The notes below the pieces were generated by a model. The model ran no database searches. It had not been told where the DNA came from and saw only the letters and a program-made list of their open reading frames with translations. This document shows, in pieces, positions 25,098 through 33,020 of a stretch of DNA of 64,000 nt (the stretch's first letter is position 1; the number at the start of each line of letters is the position of its first letter). The DNA is taken from contig JAMPGX010000018.1 of assembly GCA_023663725.1 (NCBI GenBank), positions 1-64,000 on the forward strand, given 5' to 3'. Origin of the DNA: a bacterium. GTDB lineage: Bacteria > Bacillota > Clostridia > Lachnospirales > Lachnospiraceae. Position numbers and translations under genes: made by a program.

Positions 25098-27467
25098 ATG
25101 AAAATAAGAAAAGGAATCATTTTGGCAACTATCCTGACACTTCTGTCGGCGACAATGCTTATCGGTTGTGGGGACGCACATAACAAGGATCTGCTGATAT
25201 ACCTGAAATTTGATGAAGGAAAAGGGCTGACCGTCAAGGATGCGTCCGGCAATCTGCCGGATACGGAGATGACTTATGAATTTGCTCACGCCGCATATAT
25301 GGAGAATCAGGACCCGCAGTGGCGCGATCGGGGCATTAAAAATGGTTGTCTTCTGTTTGATGGCAGCAATACCTATATCAATTATAATAGAAAGGACATC
25401 ACGGTCGCCGGAGATGCGTTGACAATCGGCGTCTGGATCGCCCCCAGAACTTTTGAATGGGGTGATCCTCACGCCGCTGACAACGGGACGGATGCGCCTA
25501 CCGGCATTATCAGCCAGTCTGACAAGGCGGGCAATAAGGGTTTTGTGCTGGGATATGAGCGCTTCGGACGGCTGACCTTTCAGGTGGGTACGGGAGATGA
25601 ATGGCTGACCATATGGACCAACGGTGACAATCTGCATAAATATGAGTGGAATCATGTCGCGGCGACTTTTGACTCTCAGGCCGGAGAAATGTGTCTCTAT
25701 CTGAACGGCGAGCTGGTGGCCTCCCGCTCCGTTCCCGAGGGGGCGGAGATAATAGGCGCGGGAAATAAAGGTCTGGCCGTCGGCAGGAATATGGAGGCGG
25801 AACGTCTGACGGCAGGATTTCTGAATGTGGCCAGCGGGTATATGGATGAGCTGAAGGTGTACAGCAAGGCTCTAACCGCGCAGGAGGTGGAGAAAGAGTA
25901 TAAGGCTGTCAAAGTACCTGAGATCGAATTCTCCGAGATATGGCTGCAGAATCTGCTGACCGGCGACTATACCCGTCCTCAGTTTCACGGTGGACCTTAT
26001 CAATTCTGGATGAACGAGCCTCACGCTCCTGTGTACTACAATGGGATGTACCATCTGTTTTATCAGGCCAATATGACAGGCTCATACTGGAGGAATATCT
26101 GCTGGGGACATCTGGTCAGCACGGATATGGTCAGCTGGAAGCCAGTGAAGGAGGCCATTACCCCCACAGAAGGCTCCGTTGTTCCAGATGGCGTTTGGTC
26201 TGGCGGCGCAGCTCTGGATGTCAATGGCGTGCCTCTGCTGTTTTTCACCGCAGGCAACGACAGCTTCCAGGAGTATGAGGGACTGATCTCCAATCAGAAT
26301 ATTGGCGTGGCATATCCGGCCGATCTCACGGATCCTGAACTCACGGAATGGGTGATCGGCGAGGAGCTGGCGGTGATTCAACAAAAGGGGGAAGGTCGAA
26401 GCGGTGAGTTTCGAGATCCCCATATCTGGAAAGAAGGCGATACCTGGTGTATGCTCATCTGCTCTGGCAGCACATCCTCCAATGGCGGAGCGGCGCTTTT
26501 GTATACCACGGACACGCTGGAGCTTCAAGCTGACGGTTCTGTGAATATGGACTGGCAATACAGGGGCTCTGTATATGAGATGGAGAACCAGTCCGCGCTC
26601 TATGGCACTTCCTGGGAATTGCCAATCATTTTACCGGTCACGAATGAAGCCGGCACGATAACAAAGTATTTCTTTTCCATCTCTCCGGCGCCAGCCAGCA
26701 CCGCCGACAATAAGGTGTATTATTGGCTGGGTGACTTTGATCTGGAGAGCGGGCGGTTTACTCCGGATGAGGAGTTTGCCGGTGAGCCTCATATGCTGGA
26801 TTATGGCGCCAATGTCTTTACCGGCCCCAGCTGCATTGTGGATCCGGTGAGCGGTAATATCTATATGTTCAGCATCATGCAGGACCAGAGGGGAGCGGCG
26901 CAGCAGGGAGCCTCTGGGTGGGCGCATACCGTGGGCCTCGCCAGGCGGATATGGCTCAATGACGAGGGCACGGACCTCATGATGGCGCCCATCGAGGCGT
27001 TGCATGGACTGGAGAAAGAGGTTCTGATTGAGGAAAAGGATCTGACTCTGGAGGCAGCCAATAGCCTGCTTGCGGAGGTTGACGAGGATATGCTCTATAT
27101 CAGGCTCACAGCGAATGTGGGCACCGCCTCGGAGTTCGGCATCAATCTGAAGCAGGGCGGAAAGTGGGATGCCACTACCTATACCTATGATGTGTCTGGC
27201 GAAACGATCAAAGGGCGCACAGAGAACAAGGGCGAGGGGGCTGGCGCCAGTACGGTGAGCGGCGCTCTTCCCAATGAGGACGGCCGGCTGACCATGGAAA
27301 TTTATATTGACCGATCTCTGGTGGAGGCATTTTTCAATGATTACAAGGCAATCAGTATCCGGTCCTATACCGACGAACCGGATTCCCGCGCAATCAATCT
27401 CTTCGCGGAGGGAAGCGTCAAGATAGAGAGCCTCTATGTGGCTTCTATGAACTCTATTTTTGAATGA
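25098..27467 (+). CDS. Surface GH32 fructan hydrolase with N-terminal LamG-like domain
   Basis: 789 residues, lipobox LIGC (C24). Residues about 30-270 form a concanavalin-like LamG domain (LIYLKFDEGKGLTVKDASG to YMDELKVYSKALT). Residues about 285-620 are the GH32 five-blade propeller, and the last ~150 the family's C-terminal beta-sandwich. Catalytic positions: FRDP (D440, transition-state stabiliser) and WELP (E507, acid/base). The usual nucleophile motif WMNDPNG reads WMNEPHA (304-310), so E307 stands where the aspartate normally is. I believe some endo-levanase-type GH32 enzymes share a NEPH form, but cannot check. It probably cuts levan or inulin at the cell surface. A mobile element lies 20 bases after the stop. 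Confidence 0.88.
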   Translation: MKIRKGIILATILTLLSATMLIGCGDAHNKDLLIYLKFDEGKGLTVKDASGNLPDTEMTYEFAHAAYMENQDPQWRDRGIKNGCLLFDGSNTYINYNRKDITVAGDALTIGVWIAPRTFEWGDPHAADNGTDAPTGIISQSDKAGNKGFVLGYERFGRLTFQVGTGDEWLTIWTNGDNLHKYEWNHVAATFDSQAGEMCLYLNGELVASRSVPEGAEIIGAGNKGLAVGRNMEAERLTAGFLNVASGYMDELKVYSKALTAQEVEKEYKAVKVPEIEFSEIWLQNLLTGDYTRPQFHGGPYQFWMNEPHAPVYYNGMYHLFYQANMTGSYWRNICWGHLVSTDMVSWKPVKEAITPTEGSVVPDGVWSGGAALDVNGVPLLFFTAGNDSFQEYEGLISNQNIGVAYPADLTDPELTEWVIGEELAVIQQKGEGRSGEFRDPHIWKEGDTWCMLICSGSTSSNGGAALLYTTDTLELQADGSVNMDWQYRGSVYEMENQSALYGTSWELPIILPVTNEAGTITKYFFSISPAPASTADNKVYYWLGDFDLESGRFTPDEEFAGEPHMLDYGANVFTGPSCIVDPVSGNIYMFSIMQDQRGAAQQGASGWAHTVGLARRIWLNDEGTDLMMAPIEALHGLEKEVLIEEKDLTLEAANSLLAEVDEDMLYIRLTANVGTASEFGINLKQGGKWDATTYTYDVSGETIKGRTENKGEGAGASTVSGALPNEDGRLTMEIYIDRSLVEAFFNDYKAISIRSYTDEPDSRAINLFAEGSVKIESLYVASMNSIFE

Positions 27468-27486
27468 AACGCCTATAACACAATTA

Positions 27487-27714
27487 TAGACAATTGCGAA
27501 ACTGTTTTTTACCAGTACCGAATTGTGTATATTGTATATTCCATAAGCAGTGCTCTTTCGAGCCGTCGGTACCTAGGGTTGCTAGCAACCCTCGATGCTG
27601 TATTTTGGCATCTTATGTACCGCTACGGCGAGAACGAAGCGAGAGCGTGCCTGCGTTGGAGTATACAATGTGCACAATGACACTCGCAAAGTAACTAAGT
27701 TTCACAAACGCCTA
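27487..27714 (+). mobile_element. Small structured mobile element, subfamily 1, copy B
   Basis: 228 bases, ends TAGACAATTGCGAAACT and (reverse complement) TAGGCGTTTGTGAAACT, with the perfect 12-base target duplication ATAACACAATTA (27475-27486 and 27715-27726). The outer stem 27522-27543/27657-27678 pairs at all 22 positions (three G-U). The inner stem is GCCGT-GGTAC/GTACC-ACGGC. The apex carries two hairpins: one on GGGTTGCTAGCAACCC as in copy C and one on GATGC/GCATC as in copy A. It lies inside the fructan operon between the two GH32 genes. Confidence 0.88.
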
Positions 27715-27749
27715 ATAACACAATTACGGGGAAAGGAGCAGGGTTTTAC

Positions 27750-29237
27750 ATGACAAGTCAGACGTTGTGGGAAGCGCGCAAATATGAGGAGGCTTTTGGA
27801 AAGGCGATTGCAGAGGCGGAGAGGCCGCACTTTCATCTGTCTCCTCGAACAGGATGGATGAATGACCCCAACGGTTTTTCCTGTTATGGGGGAAAATATC
27901 ATATGTTCTATCAGTATTATCCCTATGATTCCCATTGGGGGCCCATGCATTGGGGGCATGCGGTGAGCGATGATCTGCTGCACTGGGAGTATCTGCCGGC
28001 AGCGTTGGCGCCCGATGAACTCTATGACAGGGATGGATGTTTTTCGGGCAGCGCGCTTACGCTGCCTGACGGCCGGCAGTTATTGATGTATACGGGAGTG
28101 ATCAGGAAACGCCAGGCCAACGGGGGCTATGATGAGGTGCAGACACAGTGCCTGGCGGTGGGAGATGGGCTGGATTATGTAAAATATGAAAAGAATCCCG
28201 TTCTGGATGAGAAGGATATCCCGGAGGGTGGCAGCAGCTATGACTTCAGAGATCCGAAGATGTGGCGGGAGGAGGACGGCTCCTACCGCTGCGTCATCGG
28301 GAACAGGGCAGCCAATGGATGCGGGCAGATATTGCTCTTTGAAAGTCTGGACGGATTTGACTGGCGTTATAAAAAGGTGTTGGCTGCAAACAACGACCGT
28401 TTCGGGAAAATGTGGGAATGTCCTGATTTCTTTTCTCTGGATGGGAAATGGGTATTGATCACCAGCCCGCAGGATATGATTCCGGAAGGTTTTGAGTATC
28501 ACAATGGCAATGGAACGCTCTGTTTGATTGGAGAGTATGACAGGGAAACGGAAGACTTCGTGGAACAATCCAATCAGTCTATTGACTATGGAATTGATTT
28601 TTACGCGCCGCAGACTCTCCTTGCGCCGGACGGACGCAGGATCATGATCGGATGGATGCAGAATTGGGATACCTGCAGTCATAGAAGAATACATGATGAA
28701 GCCTGGTTTGGCCAGATGAGCCTACCCAGAGAGTTGTCCATCAAAAATGGGAGGCTGTATCAAACTCCTGTCAGAGAACTGGAGGAGATGAGAAAGAACA
28801 GGGTTTCCTACGATAATGTCACCGTCTCTGGCACGGTTATGCTGGAGGGGATAAAAGGGCGCAGGATAGATATGGAACTGTCCGTGCGGCCGGTGGAGGG
28901 ATGCGATCTCTATCGCAAATTCGCGGTTCGATTTGCCCAGAGCAATCTGTATCACACTTCGCTGAGTTTCAGACCGGGGGAGTCCGTGCTAAAGATAGAC
29001 AGAAAGTTTTCCGGTTCCAGAAAGGCGGTGATCCACCAGAGGCGCAGCAAGGTAAACCATGAGGGCGGATGTCTGAAGCTGAGAATTATTCTGGACAGAT
29101 TCAGCGTAGAGGTCTTTGTGAACGATGGGGAACAGGTTCTTTCCGCGGTTCTGTACACAGATCAGGAGGCGGAGGGAATATCCTTCATTGCGGATGGGAC
29201 AGTGAATCTGGATGTGGTAAAATATGATCTCGTGTAG
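27750..29237 (+). CDS. Cytoplasmic GH32 beta-fructofuranosidase (sucrose/FOS hydrolase)
   Basis: 495 residues with no signal peptide, so cytoplasmic. All GH32 catalytic signatures are canonical: WMNDPNG with nucleophile D39, FRDP with D168, and WECPD with acid/base E223. The length and the GWMQNWD segment match the ScrB/SacA invertase group. It would release fructose (and terminal glucose) from imported fructo-oligosaccharides or sucrose. An AAAGGAG site lies 11 bases before the ATG. The mobile element upstream separates it from the first part of the operon, but the gene order suggests it is still co-transcribed. The fructokinase follows after 21 bases. Confidence 0.92.
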   Translation: MTSQTLWEARKYEEAFGKAIAEAERPHFHLSPRTGWMNDPNGFSCYGGKYHMFYQYYPYDSHWGPMHWGHAVSDDLLHWEYLPAALAPDELYDRDGCFSGSALTLPDGRQLLMYTGVIRKRQANGGYDEVQTQCLAVGDGLDYVKYEKNPVLDEKDIPEGGSSYDFRDPKMWREEDGSYRCVIGNRAANGCGQILLFESLDGFDWRYKKVLAANNDRFGKMWECPDFFSLDGKWVLITSPQDMIPEGFEYHNGNGTLCLIGEYDRETEDFVEQSNQSIDYGIDFYAPQTLLAPDGRRIMIGWMQNWDTCSHRRIHDEAWFGQMSLPRELSIKNGRLYQTPVRELEEMRKNRVSYDNVTVSGTVMLEGIKGRRIDMELSVRPVEGCDLYRKFAVRFAQSNLYHTSLSFRPGESVLKIDRKFSGSRKAVIHQRRSKVNHEGGCLKLRIILDRFSVEVFVNDGEQVLSAVLYTDQEAEGISFIADGTVNLDVVKYDLV

Positions 29238-29258
29238 GCTTTATCGGTGGAGGTTGTG

Positions 29259-30227
29259 ATGAAAAAATATGATGTGGTGGCGCTGGGGGAGCTGTTGATA
29301 GATTTTACGGAAAACGGAATCAGTGGGCAGGGCAATCCGCTCTATGAGGTCAATCCAGGAGGAGCGCCCTGCAATGTGCTGGCTATGTTGGCCAGAGCTG
29401 GCAGAAAGACAGCTTTTATCGGGAAAGTGGGACAGGATATGTTTGGCGTTCGTCTGAAAGCCGCTTTGGAGGAAGCAGGGATTGACACATTGAACCTGGT
29501 GATGGACAGGGAGGTGGGAACCACTTTGGCCTTTGTGGAGACACTGCCCGGCGGGGACAGAGATTTCTCCTTCTATCGGAATCCAGGAGCGGATATGATG
29601 CTGCGGGAGGACGAGGTGCGGGAGGAGCTTCTCAAGGATACGGCAATATTTCATTTTGGAACCCTGTCCATGACGCATGATCAGGTGCGCAGGGCCACCA
29701 AAAGGGCGGTGGCAGTGGCGCGGGAGAGCGGCGCATTGATTTCCTTTGATCCCAATCTGCGCCCGCCGCTGTGGAAATCTCTGGAGGATGCCAGAGAGCA
29801 GGCAGCATACGGCTTTTCTCAGTGTGATATTCTGAAGATATCCGACAATGAGATTCGCTGGTTTACTGGAGAGGAGGACTATGATGCCGGTATCCGTAAG
29901 CTCAGGGAGCAGTATCCGATTCCGTTGATTTTATTGTCTATGGGTAAGGAGGGAAGCTGTGCCTATTACGGGGAACAGCGAGTGGAGGCAGCGGCTTTTC
30001 TACAGGAGGGAACGATAGAAACTACCGGAGCGGGCGATACCTTTGGAGCCTGTTGCCTGCACTATGTACGGAAGTATGGACTGGACGCGCTGGATCGGGA
30101 GAAGCTGAAGGAGATGCTCACCTTTGCCAACGCTGCCGCTTCCATTGTCACTACCAGAAAAGGAGCTCTGCGGGTAATGCCCCAGATGGCGGAGGTGGAA
30201 GCGCTCATAGCCACTAAGATGACGTGA
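29259..30227 (+). CDS. PfkB-family fructokinase
   Basis: 322 residues from ATG 29259 (GGAGG five bases upstream; GTG 29247 is part of that site's context). The PfkB/ribokinase signatures are present: NPGGAPCNVLAMLARAG near residue 33 and GAGDTFGACCLHY, whose D260 is the catalytic base. It phosphorylates fructose to fructose-6-phosphate, completing the route from extracellular fructan to glycolysis. Last gene of the operon; a weak terminator-like hairpin follows. Confidence 0.9.
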   Translation: MKKYDVVALGELLIDFTENGISGQGNPLYEVNPGGAPCNVLAMLARAGRKTAFIGKVGQDMFGVRLKAALEEAGIDTLNLVMDREVGTTLAFVETLPGGDRDFSFYRNPGADMMLREDEVREELLKDTAIFHFGTLSMTHDQVRRATKRAVAVARESGALISFDPNLRPPLWKSLEDAREQAAYGFSQCDILKISDNEIRWFTGEEDYDAGIRKLREQYPIPLILLSMGKEGSCAYYGEQRVEAAAFLQEGTIETTGAGDTFGACCLHYVRKYGLDALDREKLKEMLTFANAAASIVTTRKGALRVMPQMAEVEALIATKMT

Positions 30228-30269
30228 TAGTATATATAAGGATTGAGGCGTATGTCTACGGACTGCGCT

Positions 30270-30310
30270 GAGGCGAGGCGGATAGATTCCGACCTCGCCA
30301 TTTATATTAT
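30270..30310 (+). terminator. Possible terminator after the fructan operon
   Basis: GGCGAGG-CGGA (30274 on) pairs with TCCG-A-CCTCGCC, with one bulge. The following ATTTATATT is only partly T-rich, so termination may be weak. The sequence 30311-30426 shows no other feature. Confidence 0.45.
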
Positions 30311-30426
30311 GAGCGGGTTTGTTGGGGAAATCAGACATAACTCGCTCCAAAGCTGTCCTGGTCACTCAAATTTTTAGAATGCATACTTATCTTTTTATTT
30401 TCAGAATTTAGGAATAGAAATGATGC

Positions 30427-30455
30427 TTGACAGATACATCGCACCGCGATATAAT
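30427..30455 (+). promoter_or_regulatory. Promoter with overlapping palindromes, PadR/DUF2812 operon
   Basis: Consensus-like TTGACA (30427-30432), 17 bases, TATAAT (30450-30455). The palindrome ATCGC-ACC-GCGAT (30438-30450) fills the spacer; GATATATC and a further TGCGATATATA follow to about 30481. Such repeats across a core promoter are what an autorepressing PadR protein would bind, and a PadR gene is encoded 300 bases downstream. Confidence 0.65.
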
Positions 30456-30576
30456 ATGATATATCAAAGTGCGATATATAGAGGTACTGAATATTAAAAA
30501 AAGTTTTGTTAGAAATATTCGCGACTTTGCCCTTTAGAGCTATCGCACAGTGATTTTATTAGGAGGAGGAAAGCAA

Positions 30577-30768
30577 GTGGAGACGGCAAGAAATAAAATA
30601 GTGAGTGCAGTATGTTTGGTGGTGATCGTGGTGGCAACAGTTGTATTGCTGGGGGCGAGAGCTCTGGGCCTTGAACTGCCGGATGCCGCGGTGCGGACAT
30701 TGGGAGTACTGGACTTGATCGCTTTGCCGGTGTTGAGTTATCTTCTGGTAAAAGGGAGGCTCAAATGA
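30577..30768 (+). CDS. Small two-helix membrane protein
   Basis: 63 residues from GTG 30577 (AGGAGG-type site seven bases upstream). Two membrane helices (about 6-27 and 38-57) with a short loop. It overlaps the PadR gene start by four bases, so the two are translationally coupled. I do not know a function; a small membrane partner is common in PadR/DUF2812 operons. Confidence 0.7.
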   Translation: METARNKIVSAVCLVVIVVATVVLLGARALGLELPDAAVRTLGVLDLIALPVLSYLLVKGRLK

Positions 30769-31136
30769 TAGAAGCGCATATCAAAAGGGTATATGTCCCA
30801 ATGACGGAGACGGGCTTCTACATTCTGTACTGTCTGCAACAGCCTGCGCACGGTTATCATATCGTCCAGCAAGTGCTGCAGTTGACAGACGGAGAGATCC
30901 GCATCAGCCCCGGCACGATGTATGGGAGCCTGTCAAAGATGGAGAAGGACGGATTGATCTGTTTTGTTCGGGAGGAGGAAAAGCGCAAGATTTATCAGAT
31001 TACGGAGTTGGGGCAGGAGGTGCTGTCTCTGGAAATCCAGCGCATCCGGCGTTTGTACCGAACGGTGGAGGGATGCTGCCTGCCGAGAGAGATAGAGGCG
31101 GGCTATGCGGAGCTCGGCAGCTTGGCTGAGGCTTAA
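30765..31136 (+). CDS. PadR-family transcriptional regulator
   Basis: 123 residues, the short (class s2) PadR form. Winged-helix core: TETGFYILYCLQQPAHGYHIVQQV, then RISPGTMYGSLSKMEKDGLI (recognition helix) and the wing KRKIYQITELGQEVL. These are usually repressors of their own operon that detach on binding a drug or other small molecule. The likely operator lies at 30438-30481. The DUF2812 gene follows after 32 bases, a recurring PadR/DUF2812 pair in clostridia. Confidence 0.9.
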   Translation: MIEAHIKRVYVPMTETGFYILYCLQQPAHGYHIVQQVLQLTDGEIRISPGTMYGSLSKMEKDGLICFVREEEKRKIYQITELGQEVLSLEIQRIRRLYRTVEGCCLPREIEAGYAELGSLAEA

Positions 31137-31168
31137 AACTGTATAAACAGCGAAAGGTGAGTTGAAGG

Positions 31169-31726
31169 ATGGGAGAGCAGATTAACAGGCTGAGAGTATT
31201 TACGATAGCGGATTTCAAGGAGGAGGAGCAGTGGCTTCGGGAGATGCACAGGGCCGGCTGGAAGCTGGTGAGAACGATTCCGCCGGTTCTTTTTCGATTT
31301 GAGCGCTGCGAACCGGAGGATGTGGTGTATCAACTGGACTTTCGCACCAAACAGGACGGGTATGGGATGGGATACCGCCAGATGTTCGAGGACTGTGGAT
31401 GGGATTATGTGGATGACTGCATGAGTTTTCGCTATTTTCGCAAGCCAGTCTCCCGTATGAAGGAGATCGAGGGGATATTCAGCGACCGCGAATCGCAGCT
31501 GGAGATGCTGGGGCGAATCTGGAGATGGAGGATGCTGCCGCTATTTGTGATATTATTTGGTTGCATTTTGCCTCAGATACACAGGACAGTGACCGGAAGA
31601 TGTCCGGTGGATGCGATATTTATTATGTATTGCGTATTTTTGCTTCTTTACGCATGGGTGATTCTACATGTGGGTATCAAATCCTTTCTGATGAAGCGAA
31701 GCAGGAATCCTGAAAAAAATATTTGA
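31169..31726 (+). CDS. DUF2812 membrane protein
   Basis: 185 residues. The N-terminal DUF2812 domain (about residues 6-110) has the typical EEQWLREMHRAGWKL, YQLDF and DDCMSFRYFRK segments; two helices (about 120-137 and 147-168) anchor the C-terminus. In characterised relatives it is a membrane partner of PadR-type regulation, but its exact role is not settled. Its stop codon is inside the -35 box of the next promoter. Confidence 0.85.
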   Translation: MGEQINRLRVFTIADFKEEEQWLREMHRAGWKLVRTIPPVLFRFERCEPEDVVYQLDFRTKQDGYGMGYRQMFEDCGWDYVDDCMSFRYFRKPVSRMKEIEGIFSDRESQLEMLGRIWRWRMLPLFVILFGCILPQIHRTVTGRCPVDAIFIMYCVFLLLYAWVILHVGIKSFLMKRSRNPEKNI

Positions 31727-31750
31727 CAAATGAGCGGAAACGGATATAAT
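31723..31750 (+). promoter_or_regulatory. Promoter of the attenuator-controlled GNAT gene
   Basis: TTGACA (31723-31728), 16 bases, TATAAT (31745-31750), about as strong as a sigma-A promoter can be. A strong promoter ahead of a terminator-containing leader is typical of attenuation. Confidence 0.75.
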
Positions 31751-31794
31751 GGATAAAAAGTACCGCGGTGCAGGCGGGGAGAGGAGAGCATGGT

Positions 31795-31944
31795 ATGAGA
31801 CAGTTTCAGGGATATCAGAATAGCGGATCAGTGATGCAGCCGTCTATGAAGCCGTCTGTATCTTTTGCGTATTCTTCATACCTGAGATACCTTGCCATGC
31901 GGATACCTGTTCCAGCTAAATTGCTGATATCAGAAGCTCCCTGA
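31795..31944 (+). CDS. Leader peptide of 49 residues, regulatory
   Basis: An ATG at 31795 with AGGAG eight bases upstream opens a 50-codon frame (starts MRQFQGYQNSG, ends LLISEAP) between the promoter and an intrinsic terminator. Two segments inside it, GATACC (31886-31891) and GGATACC (31901-31907), are complementary to the 5' arm of that terminator (GGTATC, 31975-31980). Stalling or pausing of ribosomes here could therefore decide between an antiterminator and the terminator. The peptide itself shows no known domain. Confidence 0.65.
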   Translation: MRQFQGYQNSGSVMQPSMKPSVSFAYSSYLRYLAMRIPVPAKLLISEAP

Positions 31945-31974
31945 TCGGGGGCAAATGGGAAACAAGTATTGCGA

Positions 31975-32008
31975 GGTATCTGTATAGACGTATACAGATG
32001 CCTTTTTT
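31975..32008 (+). terminator. Attenuator (intrinsic terminator) before the GNAT gene
   Basis: A 12-base-pair stem GGTATCTGTATA/TATACAGATGCC (one G-T pair) with loop GACG, followed by TTTTTT. It ends 28 bases before the GNAT ATG and after the gene's own promoter, so it must be read through for expression. Confidence 0.85.
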
Positions 32009-32036
32009 GTTTTCCTGAATGAGAAAGGAGAATCTT

Positions 32037-32573
32037 ATGAACACACCTGTTTTAGAGACGGAGAGATTGATTTTACGGCCCATCACACTGGCTGATGCCC
32101 AGACGGTGTTTGACAACTGGGCCAGCGACCCGGATGTGGCCAGGTATATGGCATACAGCACGCATGAAAGCGTGGAGACGACCAGGGAATGGCTGCGGGA
32201 GGTGGAGGAGCAGCAGGGGCTGGCCACCCGCTTTGACTGGGGAATTGTGAGAAAGGATAACGGAAAGCTCATCGGTAGCTGCGGTCTTGGGTTTAATGAG
32301 GAGCGCGGCATGTTCGGGATGGGCTACAACATCATGAAGGATTGCTGGCATCAGGGCTACACCACGGAGGCCGCCCGGGAGATGGTGCGCTACGCGGTGG
32401 AGGAGCTGGGACAGGTCAGGCTGTGCTGCAGCCATGTAGTGGAGAATGTCTACTCCGGAAAAGTGATGATGAAGGTGGGCTTTCGGCGCGTGGGCCAGCG
32501 TCCGTGGGTGAGTCTGGACGGCACAAAGCATTACGAGTGCTATGAGTATCTGTACGAGAAGGAGGATGAATAG
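32037..32573 (+). CDS. GNAT-family N-acetyltransferase (RimJ/RimL-like)
   Basis: 178 residues from ATG 32037 (AAAGGAG at seven bases). Typical acetyl_3 fold: LETERLILRPITLADAQTVFDNWASDPDV, the acetyl-CoA region GYNIMKDCWHQGYTTEAAREMVRYA (variant Q/R-x-x-G-x-A loop), and ENVYSGKVMMKVGFRRVGQRP. RimJ/RimL relatives acetylate ribosomal protein N-termini; others modify antibiotics or metabolites. The attenuated leader argues for an inducible, perhaps translation-stress-linked enzyme. The substrate is unknown. Confidence 0.88.
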   Translation: MNTPVLETERLILRPITLADAQTVFDNWASDPDVARYMAYSTHESVETTREWLREVEEQQGLATRFDWGIVRKDNGKLIGSCGLGFNEERGMFGMGYNIMKDCWHQGYTTEAAREMVRYAVEELGQVRLCCSHVVENVYSGKVMMKVGFRRVGQRPWVSLDGTKHYECYEYLYEKEDE

Positions 32574-32584
32574 AGGAAAAACCC

Positions 32585-32613
32585 TTGACAATACAGACCA
32601 CATAGTGTAGTCT
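32585..32613 (+). promoter_or_regulatory. Promoter and two BlaI-type operators
   Basis: TTGACA (32585-32590), 17 bases, TAGTCT (32608-32613). Two near-palindromes, GACCACATAGTGTAGTC (32596-32612) and GACCACATTATGTGGTC (32621-32637), fit the BlaI/MecI operator pattern (TACA..TGTA core with flanking GAC/GTC). The first covers the spacer and -10 box, the second the start of transcription. Confidence 0.8.
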
Positions 32614-32654
32614 GTATACAGACCACATTATGTGGTCCGTAAGGAGGGATTGAT

Positions 32655-33020
32655 ATGAAGGAGATTCAACTGGGAGCGATAGAGGCACGCTATGCGGATA
32701 TGATTTGGGAGCATGAGCCTGTGACGTCCTCAGAATTGGTCAAGATGACGGCAGTGGCTTTCAACTGGAAGCGCACCACAGCCCATAATGTGCTCAGGAG
32801 GTTGATAGAAAAGGGATTGTTTCAAAATGACAACGGCGTTGTCACCTCCGTGATTTCCAGACCGGAATTCTACTCCAGACAGAGCAAAAAGTATGTGGAG
32901 GATGCCTTCGGGGGATCGCTTCCCGCATTTCTGGCGGCATTTACCAGAGATGCCGTCCTGAGCGCACAGGAGGCGGCGGAGATCCGTAAGATGATCAGCG
33001 ATGCGGAGGAGAGGAAATGA
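32655..33020 (+). CDS. BlaI/MecI/CopY-family repressor
   Basis: 121 residues, a winged helix of the BlaI type: IQLGAIEARYADMIWEHEPVTSSELVKM, FNWKRTTAHNVLRRLIEKGLF (recognition helix). The C-terminal dimerisation part (VEDAFGGSLPAFLAAF to ISDAEER) contains the region cut in BlaI/MecI. Two matching operators directly upstream indicate autorepression. It overlaps the M56 sensor-protease gene by four bases. The ribosome site AAGGAGG is excellent. Confidence 0.92.
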   Translation: MKEIQLGAIEARYADMIWEHEPVTSSELVKMTAVAFNWKRTTAHNVLRRLIEKGLFQNDNGVVTSVISRPEFYSRQSKKYVEDAFGGSLPAFLAAFTRDAVLSAQEAAEIRKMISDAEERK

